From NCBI GenBank assembly GCA_035532535.1, contig DATKQT010000012.1, forward strand, positions 1 to 64,000: DNA of 64,000 bases. Reading direction: 5' to 3'. Numbering within the stretch: the first letter of the stretch is position 1; every line of letters begins with the position of its first letter. The translations under genes were made by a program, and so were the position numbers. The notes below the pieces were generated by a model. That model saw only the letters and a program-made list of their open reading frames with translations. It was not told the origin of the DNA and did no database searches. Origin of the DNA: Palsa-739 sp035532535 (lineage in GTDB: Bacteria; Actinomycetota; Thermoleophilia; Gaiellales; Gaiellaceae). This document shows positions 16,043 through 24,396 of the stretch, one piece after another.

Positions 16043-17496
16043 GCGACCGGCGCCGGCTCGAACCCGTACTTCACAACCGGATTCTTCGCCGCCCGCACCT
16101 CGTCCAGACGTCGAACGGGCCGGTTGTGCGGCGCCTCCTTCAGGAGCGTGACGTCGTCGGCCGCCTCCTGGGCGATGGCGAGCATCGCGTCGCAGAACGC
16201 GTCCAGCGTCTCCTTCGTCTCCGTCTCCGTCGGCTCGATCATCAGTGCCTCGGCGACGATCAACGGGAAGTAGACCGTCGGCGGATGGAACCCGTAGTCC
16301 ATCAGCCGCTTCGCGACATCGAGCGCGGTCGCGCCGTAGTCGCGTTTCAGGCTGCGGGCAGAGAGAACGAACTCGTGCATGCACAGCCGGTCGAACGGCA
16401 GATCGTAGGCGTCCTTCAGCCGCGCGAGGACGTAGTTCGCGTTCAGCACCGCCGTCTCCGACATCTCGCGGAGAAGCGGCCCGTACATGCGGATGTACGC
16501 GTAGGAACGCACGAAGACGCCGAACGGCCCCGTGAACCCGCGCACCTTGCCGATCGACTTCGGGCGCGCGTAGTCGAGGGCGAACGTCCCGTCCTCCTTG
16601 CGCACGACCGCGGGCACGGGCAGGTACGGCTCGAGGATCTTCCGCACCGCGATCGGGCCGCCCCCGGGCCCGCCGCCGCCGTGCGGCTGCGAGAACGTCT
16701 TGTGCAGGTTGATGTGCACGATGTCGAAGCCCATGTCGCCCGGGCGTGAGATCCCGCACACGGCGTTGAGGTTCGCGCCGTCGTAGTACATGAGTGCGCC
16801 GGCGCCGTGGAAGATCTCCTTGATCTCCTCGATGTTCTCGTCGAACAGCCCGAGCGTCGACGGATTCGTGAGCATGAGCGCGGCCGTGTGCTCGTCCACC
16901 TTGCCGCGCAGATCCTCGACGTCGATGTTCCCGCGCGCGTCCGTGCGCACCGGCGTGAGCTCGTAGCCGGCCATCGTCACCGAAGCCGGGTTCGTGCCGT
17001 GCGCCGTATCCGGGATGACGACCTTGCGCCGCTGCTCGCTCTCGCCCTTGTCCTCGAAGTACGCGCGGACGAGCATGAGCCCGGTCAACTCCCCCTGGGA
17101 GCCGGCCGCGGGCTGGAGAGAGACGGCGTCGAGGCCCGTCACCTCCATGAGGATTTCCTGCAGCCGCCACTCGAGCTCGAGCGCGCCCTGCGCACCGTCC
17201 TCCTCCTGGTGCGGATGAAGCTGCGCGAAGCCCGGGAGCATCACCAGCCGCTCGTTGACGCGCGGGTTGTACTTCATTGTGCACGAGCCGAGCGGATAGA
17301 AGCCGTTGTCGATGCCGAAGTTACGGGTCGAGAGCTCCGTGAAGTGACGCACGAGCTCGAACTCGGGAACCTCCGGCAGACGCGGCGGCTCGGCGCGGCG
17401 CAGCTCCTCCGGAACGTCCGCCGCCGGCAGCCCCTCCGGGCACGGGATGACCGACGCACGCCGGCCGGCTTGCGACTTCTCGTAGATCAGCTTCAT
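16039..17496 (-). CDS. gcvPB: Glycine dehydrogenase (decarboxylating) beta subunit
   Basis: This is the C-terminal half of the P-protein in its split form. The P-protein decarboxylates glycine with pyridoxal phosphate and passes the aminomethyl group to lipoyl-GcvH. The PLP lysine is Lys266 (HINLHKTFSQPHGGGGPG, where the glycine-rich loop follows). Length is 485 residues, typical for the split subunit. The ATG at 17494-17496 overlaps the gcvPA stop as ATGA, and its own stop overlaps the LspA-like GTG. Coupled translation would keep the two P subunits equimolar. Confidence 0.95.
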   Translation of the reverse strand: MKLIYEKSQAGRRASVIPCPEGLPAADVPEELRRAEPPRLPEVPEFELVRHFTELSTRNFGIDNGFYPLGSCTMKYNPRVNERLVMLPGFAQLHPHQEEDGAQGALELEWRLQEILMEVTGLDAVSLQPAAGSQGELTGLMLVRAYFEDKGESEQRRKVVIPDTAHGTNPASVTMAGYELTPVRTDARGNIDVEDLRGKVDEHTAALMLTNPSTLGLFDENIEEIKEIFHGAGALMYYDGANLNAVCGISRPGDMGFDIVHINLHKTFSQPHGGGGPGGGPIAVRKILEPYLPVPAVVRKEDGTFALDYARPKSIGKVRGFTGPFGVFVRSYAYIRMYGPLLREMSETAVLNANYVLARLKDAYDLPFDRLCMHEFVLSARSLKRDYGATALDVAKRLMDYGFHPPTVYFPLIVAEALMIEPTETETKETLDAFCDAMLAIAQEAADDVTLLKEAPHNRPVRRLDEVRAAKNPVVKYGFEPAPVA

Positions 17497-18842
17497 CGCG
17501 CCACCTCGGCCAGCACGTCCGCGAGCCGGTCGATCTCCTCCGGCGTCCGCTTCTCGGTCAGGGCGACGAGCAGCACGTCGTCCATGCCCTCGTAGTCGCG
17601 GCCGAGCGCGTACCCGGGATGGACGCCGAGCGCGCGGGCATCCCGCACGACGTCGCGTGCGTTCCGCCCGACGCGGACTGCGAACTCCTTGAACGTCGGG
17701 CGATCCGCGAACACGAGCTCGAGCCCTGCGCGCTCCTGCAGGCGACGTTTCGCGTGCTCGGCGAGCGCGAGGCAGGTCTCCCCCACCTCGCGCAGCCCCT
17801 GCGGGCCGAGCCACGTGAGGTAGACAAGGCCACCGAGGGCGAGGAGCGTCTGGTTCGTGGTGATGTTCGAAGTCGCCTTCTCGCGCCGGATGTGCTGCTC
17901 GCGCGTCTGCAGCGTGAGGACGTAGCCGCGCTTGCCCTCGGTGTCGACGGTCTCGCCGACGATGCGGCCGGGCATTCGCCGAATGAAGTCCTGGCGCGCG
18001 GCGAGGAAGCCGTAGTGCGGGCCTCCGTACGCCATGACGTTGCCCGCTGCCTGGCCCTCGCCGAGCGCGATCGCGCAGCCGTACCGGCCGGGAGCCTCGA
18101 GCATCCCGAGCGAAAGCGGGTCGACGTGCGCGATCGGCAGCGCGTCGGCGTCGTTCGCAGCCGCGGCCAGCTCCGGCGCCGGCTCGAGGCAGCCGAAGAA
18201 GTTCGGCTGCTGGAAGAAGACTGCCGCTGCGTCCCTCGCCGCCGCCGCCAAATCATCGGGATCGGTCGTCCCGTCCCGGTGCGGAACCTCTACCACCTCG
18301 AGACCGAAGCCGGGCGCATAGGTCTTGATCACCTGGCGCACCTGCGGGTTCGTCGCCTCCGTGATGACCATCTTCGTCTTCCCTGTCGCGTGCTTCGCGA
18401 TGTAGCAGGCATCCGCGGCGACCGTCTCGCCGTCGTAACCGGAAGCGTTCGAGACGTCCATGCCGGTGAGCTCGCAGATCGCAGTCTGGTACTCGAAGAT
18501 CGACTGCAGCACGCCCTGACTCATCTCCGGCTGGTAGGGCGTGTACGCGGTCAGGAACTCGCCGCGCTGCAGAACGGTGTCGACGACCGCGGGCACGTAA
18601 TGGTCGTAGATGCCTGCGCCGAGGAACGACAGCTCGCGCGTCGTGTCGACGTTGCGCGCGGCGAGCTCCGCGAGGTGCGCGGACAGCTCCTGCTCCGAGA
18701 GCGGCCGCTCGAGGTCGAGCTCGCGGCCGAAGCGGACGCCGGCGGGCACGTCGCGGAACAGCTCGTCCACGGAGGAGACGCCGATGGTGCGCAGCATCTC
18801 CTCGCGGTCGCTCTCGGTGAGGGCGAGAAACGGATGCGTCAC
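17493..18842 (-). CDS. gcvPA: Glycine dehydrogenase (decarboxylating) alpha subunit
   Basis: This is the N-terminal half of the split glycine-cleavage P-protein, 449 residues long. Landmarks are the N-terminal FLALTESDREEML segment, FLGAGIYDHYVPAVV, the TPYQPEMSQGVLQ motif, and YGGPHYGFLAA. It lacks the PLP lysine, as expected for the alpha subunit, and forms the heterotetramer with GcvPB. The GTG start at 18840-18842 overlaps the gcvH stop as GTGA. The order gcvT-gcvH-gcvPA-gcvPB is the standard order for organisms with a split P-protein. Confidence 0.95.
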   Translation of the reverse strand: MTHPFLALTESDREEMLRTIGVSSVDELFRDVPAGVRFGRELDLERPLSEQELSAHLAELAARNVDTTRELSFLGAGIYDHYVPAVVDTVLQRGEFLTAYTPYQPEMSQGVLQSIFEYQTAICELTGMDVSNASGYDGETVAADACYIAKHATGKTKMVITEATNPQVRQVIKTYAPGFGLEVVEVPHRDGTTDPDDLAAAARDAAAVFFQQPNFFGCLEPAPELAAAANDADALPIAHVDPLSLGMLEAPGRYGCAIALGEGQAAGNVMAYGGPHYGFLAARQDFIRRMPGRIVGETVDTEGKRGYVLTLQTREQHIRREKATSNITTNQTLLALGGLVYLTWLGPQGLREVGETCLALAEHAKRRLQERAGLELVFADRPTFKEFAVRVGRNARDVVRDARALGVHPGYALGRDYEGMDDVLLVALTEKRTPEEIDRLADVLAEVAR

Positions 18843-19234
18843 AGGTCTGCGAGGACGGTCTTGTAGGCGCTCACGTCGAGGAGCGCATCCGTCTCGGACG
18901 CGTCCGCCATGCGGATGCGGATGAGCCAACCGTCGCCGTACGGATCGAGGTTCACCGTCTCCGGCGCGTCGACGACCTTCTGGTTCACCTCGAGCACCTC
19001 GCCCGAGAGCGGCGCGATCACATCGGAGACGGCCTTGACCGACTCGACCTCGCCGTAGGAGCTGTCCTTCGTGATGGTCGTGCCGGCCTGGGGCGGCTCG
19101 AAGTGCACGAGCTCGCCGAGCGCCTCGGCGGCGAACCACGTGATTCCGAGCACGGCCTCGTCGCCATCGATGCGAGCCCAGTCGTGCTCCTCGTGGTACT
19201 TGAGATCGTCGGGATAGGACTCCACGGCGGCCAT
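18839..19234 (-). CDS. gcvH: Glycine cleavage system H protein
   Basis: GcvH is the lipoyl carrier that shuttles the aminomethyl group between the P and T proteins and is reoxidised by dihydrolipoamide dehydrogenase. The 131-residue protein has the lipoylation site at Lys67 in the GEVESVKAVSDV context, within the family beta-sandwich, and the N-terminal YHEEHDWARI motif. Length is normal. It starts one base from the gcvT stop codon. No lipoate synthesis gene or L-protein gene is present in the window. Confidence 0.95.
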   Translation of the reverse strand: MAAVESYPDDLKYHEEHDWARIDGDEAVLGITWFAAEALGELVHFEPPQAGTTITKDSSYGEVESVKAVSDVIAPLSGEVLEVNQKVVDAPETVNLDPYGDGWLIRIRMADASETDALLDVSAYKTVLADL

Positions 19235-20287
19235 TCAGCCCTCCCTCTTGTAGATCGGTCTGGTCACGACGCGAGCCGTGCGCATCTTGCCGCGCACGTC
19301 GATGACGAGCGGCGTGCCGGAAGCGGCCTTGGCCGCCGGCACATACCCCATGCCGATGCCGACGTCGAGCATCGGCGAGTGCGTCCCGGAGGTCACCTCG
19401 CCGCCCCCCTCGATCGCCATCCCCTGGCGCGGGATTGCCCGCTCCTCCATCACGAAGGGAACGAGCTTGCGCTGCGGCCCTTCGTCCTTCACGCGTCGAA
19501 TCACCCCGACGCCGGTGAACTCCTTGCCGAGCGCGCACGTCCAGCCGAGCGCCGCCGAAATGGGATCGGTGTCAGGCCCGATGTCGTTGCCGTGCAGCGG
19601 GTAGCAGACCTCGAGGCGCAGCGTGTCGCGCGCGCCGAGCCCGCACGGGACGGCGCCGCGGGCGAGCACCGCGTCCCACAGCGCGACTGCGTCCTCGTCC
19701 ATGCAGAGCAGCTCGCATCCGTCCTCGCCCGTGTAGCCGGTGCGGTTCACCATCACGTCGATGCCGTCGATCGTGCTCTCCGCGAACGTGAACGCCTTCG
19801 CGGCCGGCAGGCCGAGCCGCGCGATCGCCCGCGGCCCTTGCACGGCGAGGAGCGCGTACTCGGCGGAGACATCGGTGACCTCTGAGCCGCGCACCTCGCG
19901 TTCCTTGATCCAGCGATAGTCCGCCTCCCGGTTGGACGCATTGACGACGATCAGGTAGCGGCACTCGCCCAAGCGGTACGCGATGACGTCGTCGATGATC
20001 CCGCCGCGCTCGTTCGTGAGGAGCGTGTACTGCGCCTCTCCGGGCCGGATCTTGTCCAGGTCGTTCGAGAGCAGGCTCTGGAGGAGCGCGTGCGCCTGCG
20101 GCCCCTCGACCTCGATCTCGCCCATGTGGGAGACGTCGAAGACCCCGGCGTCGGTGCGGACGGCCCGGTGCTCCTGGATGACGCCCTCGTACTGGACGGG
20201 CATCTCCCATCCGGCGAAAGGAACCATCCGTGCCCCGAGCCCGACGTGCCGGGCGTGCAAAGGCGTCCGCTGCAGCGTTTGAGCCAT
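19235..20287 (-). CDS. gcvT: Aminomethyltransferase (glycine cleavage T protein)
   Basis: GcvT transfers the methylene group from aminomethyl-lipoyl-GcvH to tetrahydrofolate, releasing ammonia. The 350-residue protein shows the family features FAGWEMPVQY, FDVSHMGEIEV, NASNREADYRWI for folate and substrate contacts, and GYTGEDGCELL. It is the first gene of the gcv operon. The ATG at 20285-20287 is preceded 9 bases upstream by TAAGAT (20297-20302) and no Shine-Dalgarno sequence, so a leaderless mRNA is possible. I looked for a glycine riboswitch upstream and found no match to its conserved core. Confidence 0.95.
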   Translation of the reverse strand: MAQTLQRTPLHARHVGLGARMVPFAGWEMPVQYEGVIQEHRAVRTDAGVFDVSHMGEIEVEGPQAHALLQSLLSNDLDKIRPGEAQYTLLTNERGGIIDDVIAYRLGECRYLIVVNASNREADYRWIKEREVRGSEVTDVSAEYALLAVQGPRAIARLGLPAAKAFTFAESTIDGIDVMVNRTGYTGEDGCELLCMDEDAVALWDAVLARGAVPCGLGARDTLRLEVCYPLHGNDIGPDTDPISAALGWTCALGKEFTGVGVIRRVKDEGPQRKLVPFVMEERAIPRQGMAIEGGGEVTSGTHSPMLDVGIGMGYVPAAKAASGTPLVIDVRGKMRTARVVTRPIYKREG

Positions 20288-20356
20288 GCCGGGACGATCT
20301 TATGCCGAGGATGTTTGACCGCCCCCGAGGTGCGGTACACAGGAGGTGCCCTCAAA

Positions 20357-20382
20357 GGGTTGGTGCCCCTAAACGCCAACCC
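20357..20382. repeat. 7-bp inverted repeat upstream of gcvT
   Basis: GGGTTGG and CCAACCC flank a 12-base loop. The repeat lies between the ftsZ terminator and gcvT. It could be an operator or a remnant of a leader structure, but no known riboswitch or regulator box is recognised. Confidence 0.4.
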
Positions 20383-20395
20383 CACGACCCGGTCC

Positions 20396-20431
20396 GCCGC
20401 CCCGGTATGTCGCAAGACGTATCGGGGCGGC
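20396..20431 (-). terminator. Hairpin after ftsZ, probable terminator
   Basis: A 16-bp stem (GCCGCCCCG followed by a 7-bp extension that needs G-U pairs) closes on a four-base loop, starting 18 bases after the ftsZ stop. On the ftsZ strand no U-tract follows, as is common for actinobacterial terminators, while on the other strand the stem is followed by CCCGTTTTC. It isolates ftsZ from the gcv operon. Confidence 0.65.
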
Positions 20432-20448
20432 CCCGTTTTCGGAGCGTT

Positions 20449-21522
20449 TCAGTCTTCGCGCAGGAACGAGGGCACGTCGAGCGCCTCGTCCGGGATCTCG
20501 AAGCCGCCGCCCGGAACGCCGGACGGGATCGGCGCTTCCGAGCCGCCCTCCCGCCGCCGGCGGCGGCGCTGAGCCCCGAAGCCGGTGGCGATGACGGTCA
20601 CCCGGATGTCGTCCCCGAGGGCGTCGTCGATGACGGCGCCGAAGATGACGTTCGCGTTCTGATCGGCGGCGCTCGTGACGACCTCGGCCGCCTCGTTGAC
20701 CTCGAAGAGCCCGATCTCGGGGCCGCCGGTGATGTTGAGCAGGATGCCGGTCGCGCCCTCGATCGAGGTCTCGAGCAGCGGCGACGACACGGCGGCGCGA
20801 GCAGCCTCGCTGGCGCGGTTCTCGCCGGAGGCGATGCCGATGCCCATGAGCGCCGAGCCGGCGTCGCGCATGATCGTGCGCACGTCGGCGAAGTCGAGGT
20901 TGACGAGGCCGGGCACGGTGATCAGATCGGTGATCCCCTGGACGCCCTGGCGCAGGACGTCGTCGGCCATGCGGAAGGCGTCGACGACCGACGTCCGCTT
21001 CTCCACCACCTGGAGGAGGCGGTCGTTCTCGATCACGATCAGCGTGTCGACGCGGTCGCGCAGATTCTGGATGCCGATCTCGGCCTGCTGCGAGCGCTTC
21101 CGCCCTTCGAAGACGAACGGCTTCGTGACGACTCCCACCGTCAGCGCCTCGAGCTCGCGTGCGAGCTCGGCGACGACGGGCGCACCGCCCGTGCCGGTGC
21201 CGCCTCCCTCGCCTGCGGTGACGAAGATCATGTCGGCGCCCTTGAGCGCCTCCTTCAGCTCGTCGCGGCTCTCCTGCGCCGCGGCCAGCCCGACGGCCGG
21301 GTCCGCCCCTGCACCGAGCCCGCGCGTCGCCTTCGAGCCGATGTGGATCTTCACGTCGGCGTCGCACATCATGAGCGCCTGCGCGTCGGTGTTGACCGCT
21401 ACGAACTCGACACCCGTCAGGCCGGCGTCGACCATGCGGTTCACGGCGTTCGTGCCGCCGCCGCCCACGCCGACGACCTTGATGACAGCGAGATAGTTGC
21501 CCGACTGGTCGCGCATGCTCAT
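20449..21522 (-). CDS. ftsZ: Cell division protein FtsZ
   Basis: FtsZ is the tubulin-like GTPase that forms the cytokinetic ring. The 357-residue protein has the GGGGTNAV N-terminal nucleotide loop, the tubulin signature GGGTGTG at residues 106-112, the T7-loop region NLDFADVR, and a short linker leading to a conserved C-terminal peptide (DEALDVPSFLRED) that binds partners such as SepF. The ATG at 21520-21522 is used, and a second ATG two codons later is possible. It is the last gene of the dcw cluster and has a dedicated promoter at 21582-21610. No ftsA is present, as usual in actinobacteria. Confidence 0.97.
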   Translation of the reverse strand: MSMRDQSGNYLAVIKVVGVGGGGTNAVNRMVDAGLTGVEFVAVNTDAQALMMCDADVKIHIGSKATRGLGAGADPAVGLAAAQESRDELKEALKGADMIFVTAGEGGGTGTGGAPVVAELARELEALTVGVVTKPFVFEGRKRSQQAEIGIQNLRDRVDTLIVIENDRLLQVVEKRTSVVDAFRMADDVLRQGVQGITDLITVPGLVNLDFADVRTIMRDAGSALMGIGIASGENRASEAARAAVSSPLLETSIEGATGILLNITGGPEIGLFEVNEAAEVVTSAADQNANVIFGAVIDDALGDDIRVTVIATGFGAQRRRRRREGGSEAPIPSGVPGGGFEIPDEALDVPSFLRED

Positions 21523-21581
21523 GGGGCCGACACCTGAACCTTTAGTGGAGCGTAGGGGCACAAACGGGGCGTTCGCGCCGC

Positions 21582-21610
21582 AGGGTAGATGCGCCAAACC
21601 GCGCTGTCAA
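21582..21610 (-). promoter_or_regulatory. Internal ftsZ promoter
   Basis: On the minus strand a perfect TTGACA -35 (21605-21610) is separated by exactly 17 bases from a TACCCT -10 (21582-21587). Transcription would start about 50-55 bases before the ftsZ ATG. It allows ftsZ to be expressed above the level of the upstream mur genes. Confidence 0.65.
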
Positions 21611-21614
21611 TCAG

Positions 21615-21640
21615 AGGTTCAGCCTCCAAAGATTGAACCT
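21615..21640. repeat. Inverted repeat spanning the ftsQ stop codon
   Basis: AGGTTCA and TGAACCT are perfect inverted arms with a 12-base spacer, overlapping the ftsQ 3' end just upstream of the ftsZ -35 box. A third TGAACCT lies at 21535-21541 in the ftsZ leader. The three copies could be an operator for the ftsZ promoter or a weak attenuator. Confidence 0.4.
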
Positions 21641-22356
21641 GTACTTGAGACTTGAGGGTTGGCTCCGGCGACCGGACGCTGCGGGACCGCCACGTCGAGA
21701 TACGTCGAGCCGGGCGGGAGAACGCGGAGGGCGCGCCGGGCGACGGCGAGCTTGAGCCGGACGTCGACCGGCTCGCCGAGCCTGAGGTCGATGCCGAGGC
21801 GGAGGCGAAGGGTGACCTCGCCGTGCGCGACCGAGACGGTCGTGAAGCGCGCCGGGAAGCCGGCGGCGAGCCCGAGCACGTGCGCGGCGGTACCGCCTTC
21901 GTCCGGCGCGAGGAAGCTGCCGGGTGCAATCTGCGTCGCGGTCGGGACCCAGATGCGCGGCAACACGAGGTCGGTGCCGGCCGGAATCCGCTCGATCGTC
22001 CTCCCCCGCGCCGACACGAGCCACGTCTCCTTGCCCTTGTGCAGGACGGCGACCGCCGCCTCGGAGACGACCGTGACGCGCAGGGTGTGCGGGAAGGCGC
22101 GGTCGTAGCGCGACGAGAGGACGGCCGGCAGCGCGTCCACCCTGCGCTCGACGGCGGCGCCGTTCAGCGCCAGCAGGCTTGTCCCCACGACGGGGGCCAG
22201 GGCCGCGCGCACCCGGGCCTGTAGCGCAGGTGTGCCGCCGGAGACGGCGATCGTCCGGACGGAGAACGTCGACGTCTCGCGGGCAGCGAAGTAGGCGCCG
22301 GTGAGGACGACCGGAAGGGCGATCGCGATGACAAGCGCACGCCGCCTGGCGGCCAT
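21619..22356 (-). CDS. ftsQ: Cell division protein FtsQ (POTRA domain)
   Basis: FtsQ is a bitopic division protein that links FtsL/FtsB and the septal synthase. The 245-residue product has a short cytoplasmic basic tail (AARRR), one membrane helix (residues about 7-23), a POTRA domain beginning at FSVRTIAVSGG, and a beta-rich FtsQ/DivIB domain with a typical FPHTLRVTVVSEAAVAV segment. The ATG at 22354-22356 gives a normal short cytoplasmic tail. It lies 31 bases after murB and 96 bases before the ftsZ ATG. Confidence 0.88.
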   Translation of the reverse strand: MAARRRALVIAIALPVVLTGAYFAARETSTFSVRTIAVSGGTPALQARVRAALAPVVGTSLLALNGAAVERRVDALPAVLSSRYDRAFPHTLRVTVVSEAAVAVLHKGKETWLVSARGRTIERIPAGTDLVLPRIWVPTATQIAPGSFLAPDEGGTAAHVLGLAAGFPARFTTVSVAHGEVTLRLRLGIDLRLGEPVDVRLKLAVARRALRVLPPGSTYLDVAVPQRPVAGANPQVSSTGSIFGG

Positions 22357-22387
22357 TGGTTCGAGTTCGCCGCGCCGGCGGGCGCTC

Positions 22388-23239
22388 CTACGTCGGGGGC
22401 AGCTCGATCGGGCCGAGAAACTCGACCTCGTGCACGAGCTCGACTCCGTACTCGGCAAGCGCGCGCCTGCGTGCCTCGGACATGAGCGCGAGGGCATCCG
22501 CGGTGCGCGCCCCGCCGGCGTTCTCGATGAAGTTCGCGTGCTTGGGCGAGATCTGCGCTCCGCCGATCCGGTGCCCCTTGAGCCCGCAGGCCTCGAGCAT
22601 CCGCCCCGCGCTCAGCTCGTGGTCGGGGTTCTTGAAGACGCTGCCGAACGTGCGGCGGTTCGTCGGCTGCGCCGCCTTGCGCTGGGCGTTCAGGTCGCGG
22701 ACGACAGCCTTGATCTCCTCCGGCGGCCGCGGCCGCAGTCGGAGCTCGGCCTGCAGGACAACCTGCCCGTGGCGGAGGTTCGAGTGCCGGTAGGACAGGC
22801 CGAGCTCGGTCGGCGTGAGCCAGCCGGTCCCGTCCGCGGTGGCGACGAGCGCGCGCACGAGCACGGCCGAGAAGTCGCCGCCGTACGCACCGCCGTTCAT
22901 CCAGATGCCGCCGCCGATCGTGCCGGGGATCGCGGCGGCGAACTCGAAGCCGCCGAGGCCGGCGGCGCGCGCGCGATGCAGGCACACCGCGTTGGCCGCT
23001 CCGCCGCCTGCGCGGAGGAGGTCGCCGTCGATCTCCACTGCTGCGAGCTCGCCGCCGAGCTTGAGCACGAGCGCGTCGACGCCCTCGTCCGCGACGAGGA
23101 GGTTCGAGCCGAGGCCGATCGTTGCGACCGGAATGCGCCGGCGCAGGAGCTCTTCGACCTCCGCCACCGATGTGGGCTGCGCGAACTCGAGCGCCGGGCC
23201 GCCCGTGCCGAGCGTCGTGTACCGGGAGAGATCCGTCAC
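22388..23239 (-). CDS. murB: UDP-N-acetylenolpyruvylglucosamine reductase
   Basis: MurB reduces UDP-GlcNAc-enolpyruvate to UDP-MurNAc using NADPH and FAD. The 283-residue protein has the FAD-binding segments TLGTGGPA, GLGSNLLV, FAAAIPGTIGGGIWMNGGAYG and the YRHSNLR motif, and the catalytic region TFGSVFKNP with the proton-donating Ser. Length fits the shorter type II MurB. The GTG at 23237-23239 overlaps the murC stop as GTGA. Location inside the dcw cluster between murC and ftsQ is usual for actinobacteria and firmicutes. Confidence 0.94.
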   Translation of the reverse strand: MTDLSRYTTLGTGGPALEFAQPTSVAEVEELLRRRIPVATIGLGSNLLVADEGVDALVLKLGGELAAVEIDGDLLRAGGGAANAVCLHRARAAGLGGFEFAAAIPGTIGGGIWMNGGAYGGDFSAVLVRALVATADGTGWLTPTELGLSYRHSNLRHGQVVLQAELRLRPRPPEEIKAVVRDLNAQRKAAQPTNRRTFGSVFKNPDHELSAGRMLEACGLKGHRIGGAQISPKHANFIENAGGARTADALALMSEARRRALAEYGVELVHEVEFLGPIELPPT

Positions 23240-24396
23240 ACCAGGTCCACCGCGCGGTCGACGTCCCCGGCGCCGAGCGTGAGGATCGTGTCGCCGGGAC
23301 GCGCCCACGCGGAGACGATCCGGGCCGCGTCTTCGAGCGCGGGCGCCCAGCCGATGCGCATCCCGGGTCGCACGCGCGCGAGCTCGTCCACGATCAGGCG
23401 GCCCGTCACGCCCGGGATCGGCTCTTCCCGCGCCGGATAGATGTCGGTCACGCAGACCGCGTCGGCAGAGGCGAGCGCTACGGCGAACTCGTGCGCGAGA
23501 TAGCGCGTGCGCGAGTACAGATGGGGTTGGAAGAGCGCGAGCACACGGCCGCCGTTCCGCATGGCGGCGATGTCGGCGGCGAGCTCAGCGGGATGGTGCG
23601 CGTAGCTGTCGAAGACGCGCTCGCTCCGTCGTTGTAACCGGCGGCCGACGCCGGTGAACTGAACGATCACGCGCTCCGCACCCTCGACGCCGGCCAGCTC
23701 GAGCGCCGCGAGCGCGGCGGCCGCGTTGCGCCGGTTGTGCTCGCCCGGAATCGCGAGCACGAGATCGACCGGTTCGAGCAACTCGGCGCGCACGACATGC
23801 GGCACCGCGGTAAGCCACCCCTCGAACATGTCCTCGACCTCGGCGCGCGAGACGAACGTCGTGTGATGGTCGAGGTCGACGTTGAGGAGCACGGCGATCT
23901 CCGGGCGTAGCGCGGCGACGGAGCGGTCGGACTCGTCCCCCTCGACGACCAGCCATCCCTGCCCCGCGCGCGCGTTCCCGCCCAGCTGCGGAACATCCCC
24001 GCCGATGAGGAAGGCTGGATCGAGCCCGAGCCGGTCGAGACAGTAGGCGATCATCGCGCTCGTCGTCGTCTTGCCGTGCGCGCCGGCGACGACGATCGAG
24101 GGGCGCAGCGACACGAGTTCCGCGAGCAGGTCTGCGCGCGGCCGCCCCGCGACGCGACCTGCGAACGCCGTGGAGACGTACACCTCCCACCCGTCCGGCG
24201 GCTCCGGCGGCTCACCCGAGATCGCGACGTCGATCCCGGACAGGTGCGTGAGGTAGGGCGTGTCGACGCGGTCCCAGCCCGCCACCTCCGCACCCCACGC
24301 GTGCGCAAGCAGCGCATACGCGCTCATGCCGGCGCCGCCGATGCCGGCGATCCAGATGCGCCTACCGGTGAGCGGCTGCGAGCTCGACGAGCTCAT
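23236..24396 (-). CDS. murC: UDP-N-acetylmuramate-L-alanine ligase
   Basis: MurC adds L-Ala to UDP-MurNAc with ATP. The 386-residue protein has the N-terminal UDP-binding GIGGAGMSAYA loop, the P-loop GAHGKTTT at 105-112, EGDESDRS, the HNRRNAAAA hinge and HHPAELAADI in the C-terminal domain. It is about 100 residues shorter than the E. coli enzyme, and the central domain in particular is compact. The ATG at 24394-24396 makes a 35-base overlap with the murG 3' end. A slightly later start is possible since the first eight residues are a Ser-rich tail. Confidence 0.92.
   Translation of the reverse strand: MSSSSSQPLTGRRIWIAGIGGAGMSAYALLAHAWGAEVAGWDRVDTPYLTHLSGIDVAISGEPPEPPDGWEVYVSTAFAGRVAGRPRADLLAELVSLRPSIVVAGAHGKTTTSAMIAYCLDRLGLDPAFLIGGDVPQLGGNARAGQGWLVVEGDESDRSVAALRPEIAVLLNVDLDHHTTFVSRAEVEDMFEGWLTAVPHVVRAELLEPVDLVLAIPGEHNRRNAAAALAALELAGVEGAERVIVQFTGVGRRLQRRSERVFDSYAHHPAELAADIAAMRNGGRVLALFQPHLYSRTRYLAHEFAVALASADAVCVTDIYPAREEPIPGVTGRLIVDELARVRPGMRIGWAPALEDAARIVSAWARPGDTILTLGAGDVDRAVDLV

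Noticed and set aside
20288..20448. Glycine riboswitch upstream of gcvT
   Set aside because: The stretch has two hairpins, but the conserved glycine-aptamer core elements are not present on either strand.
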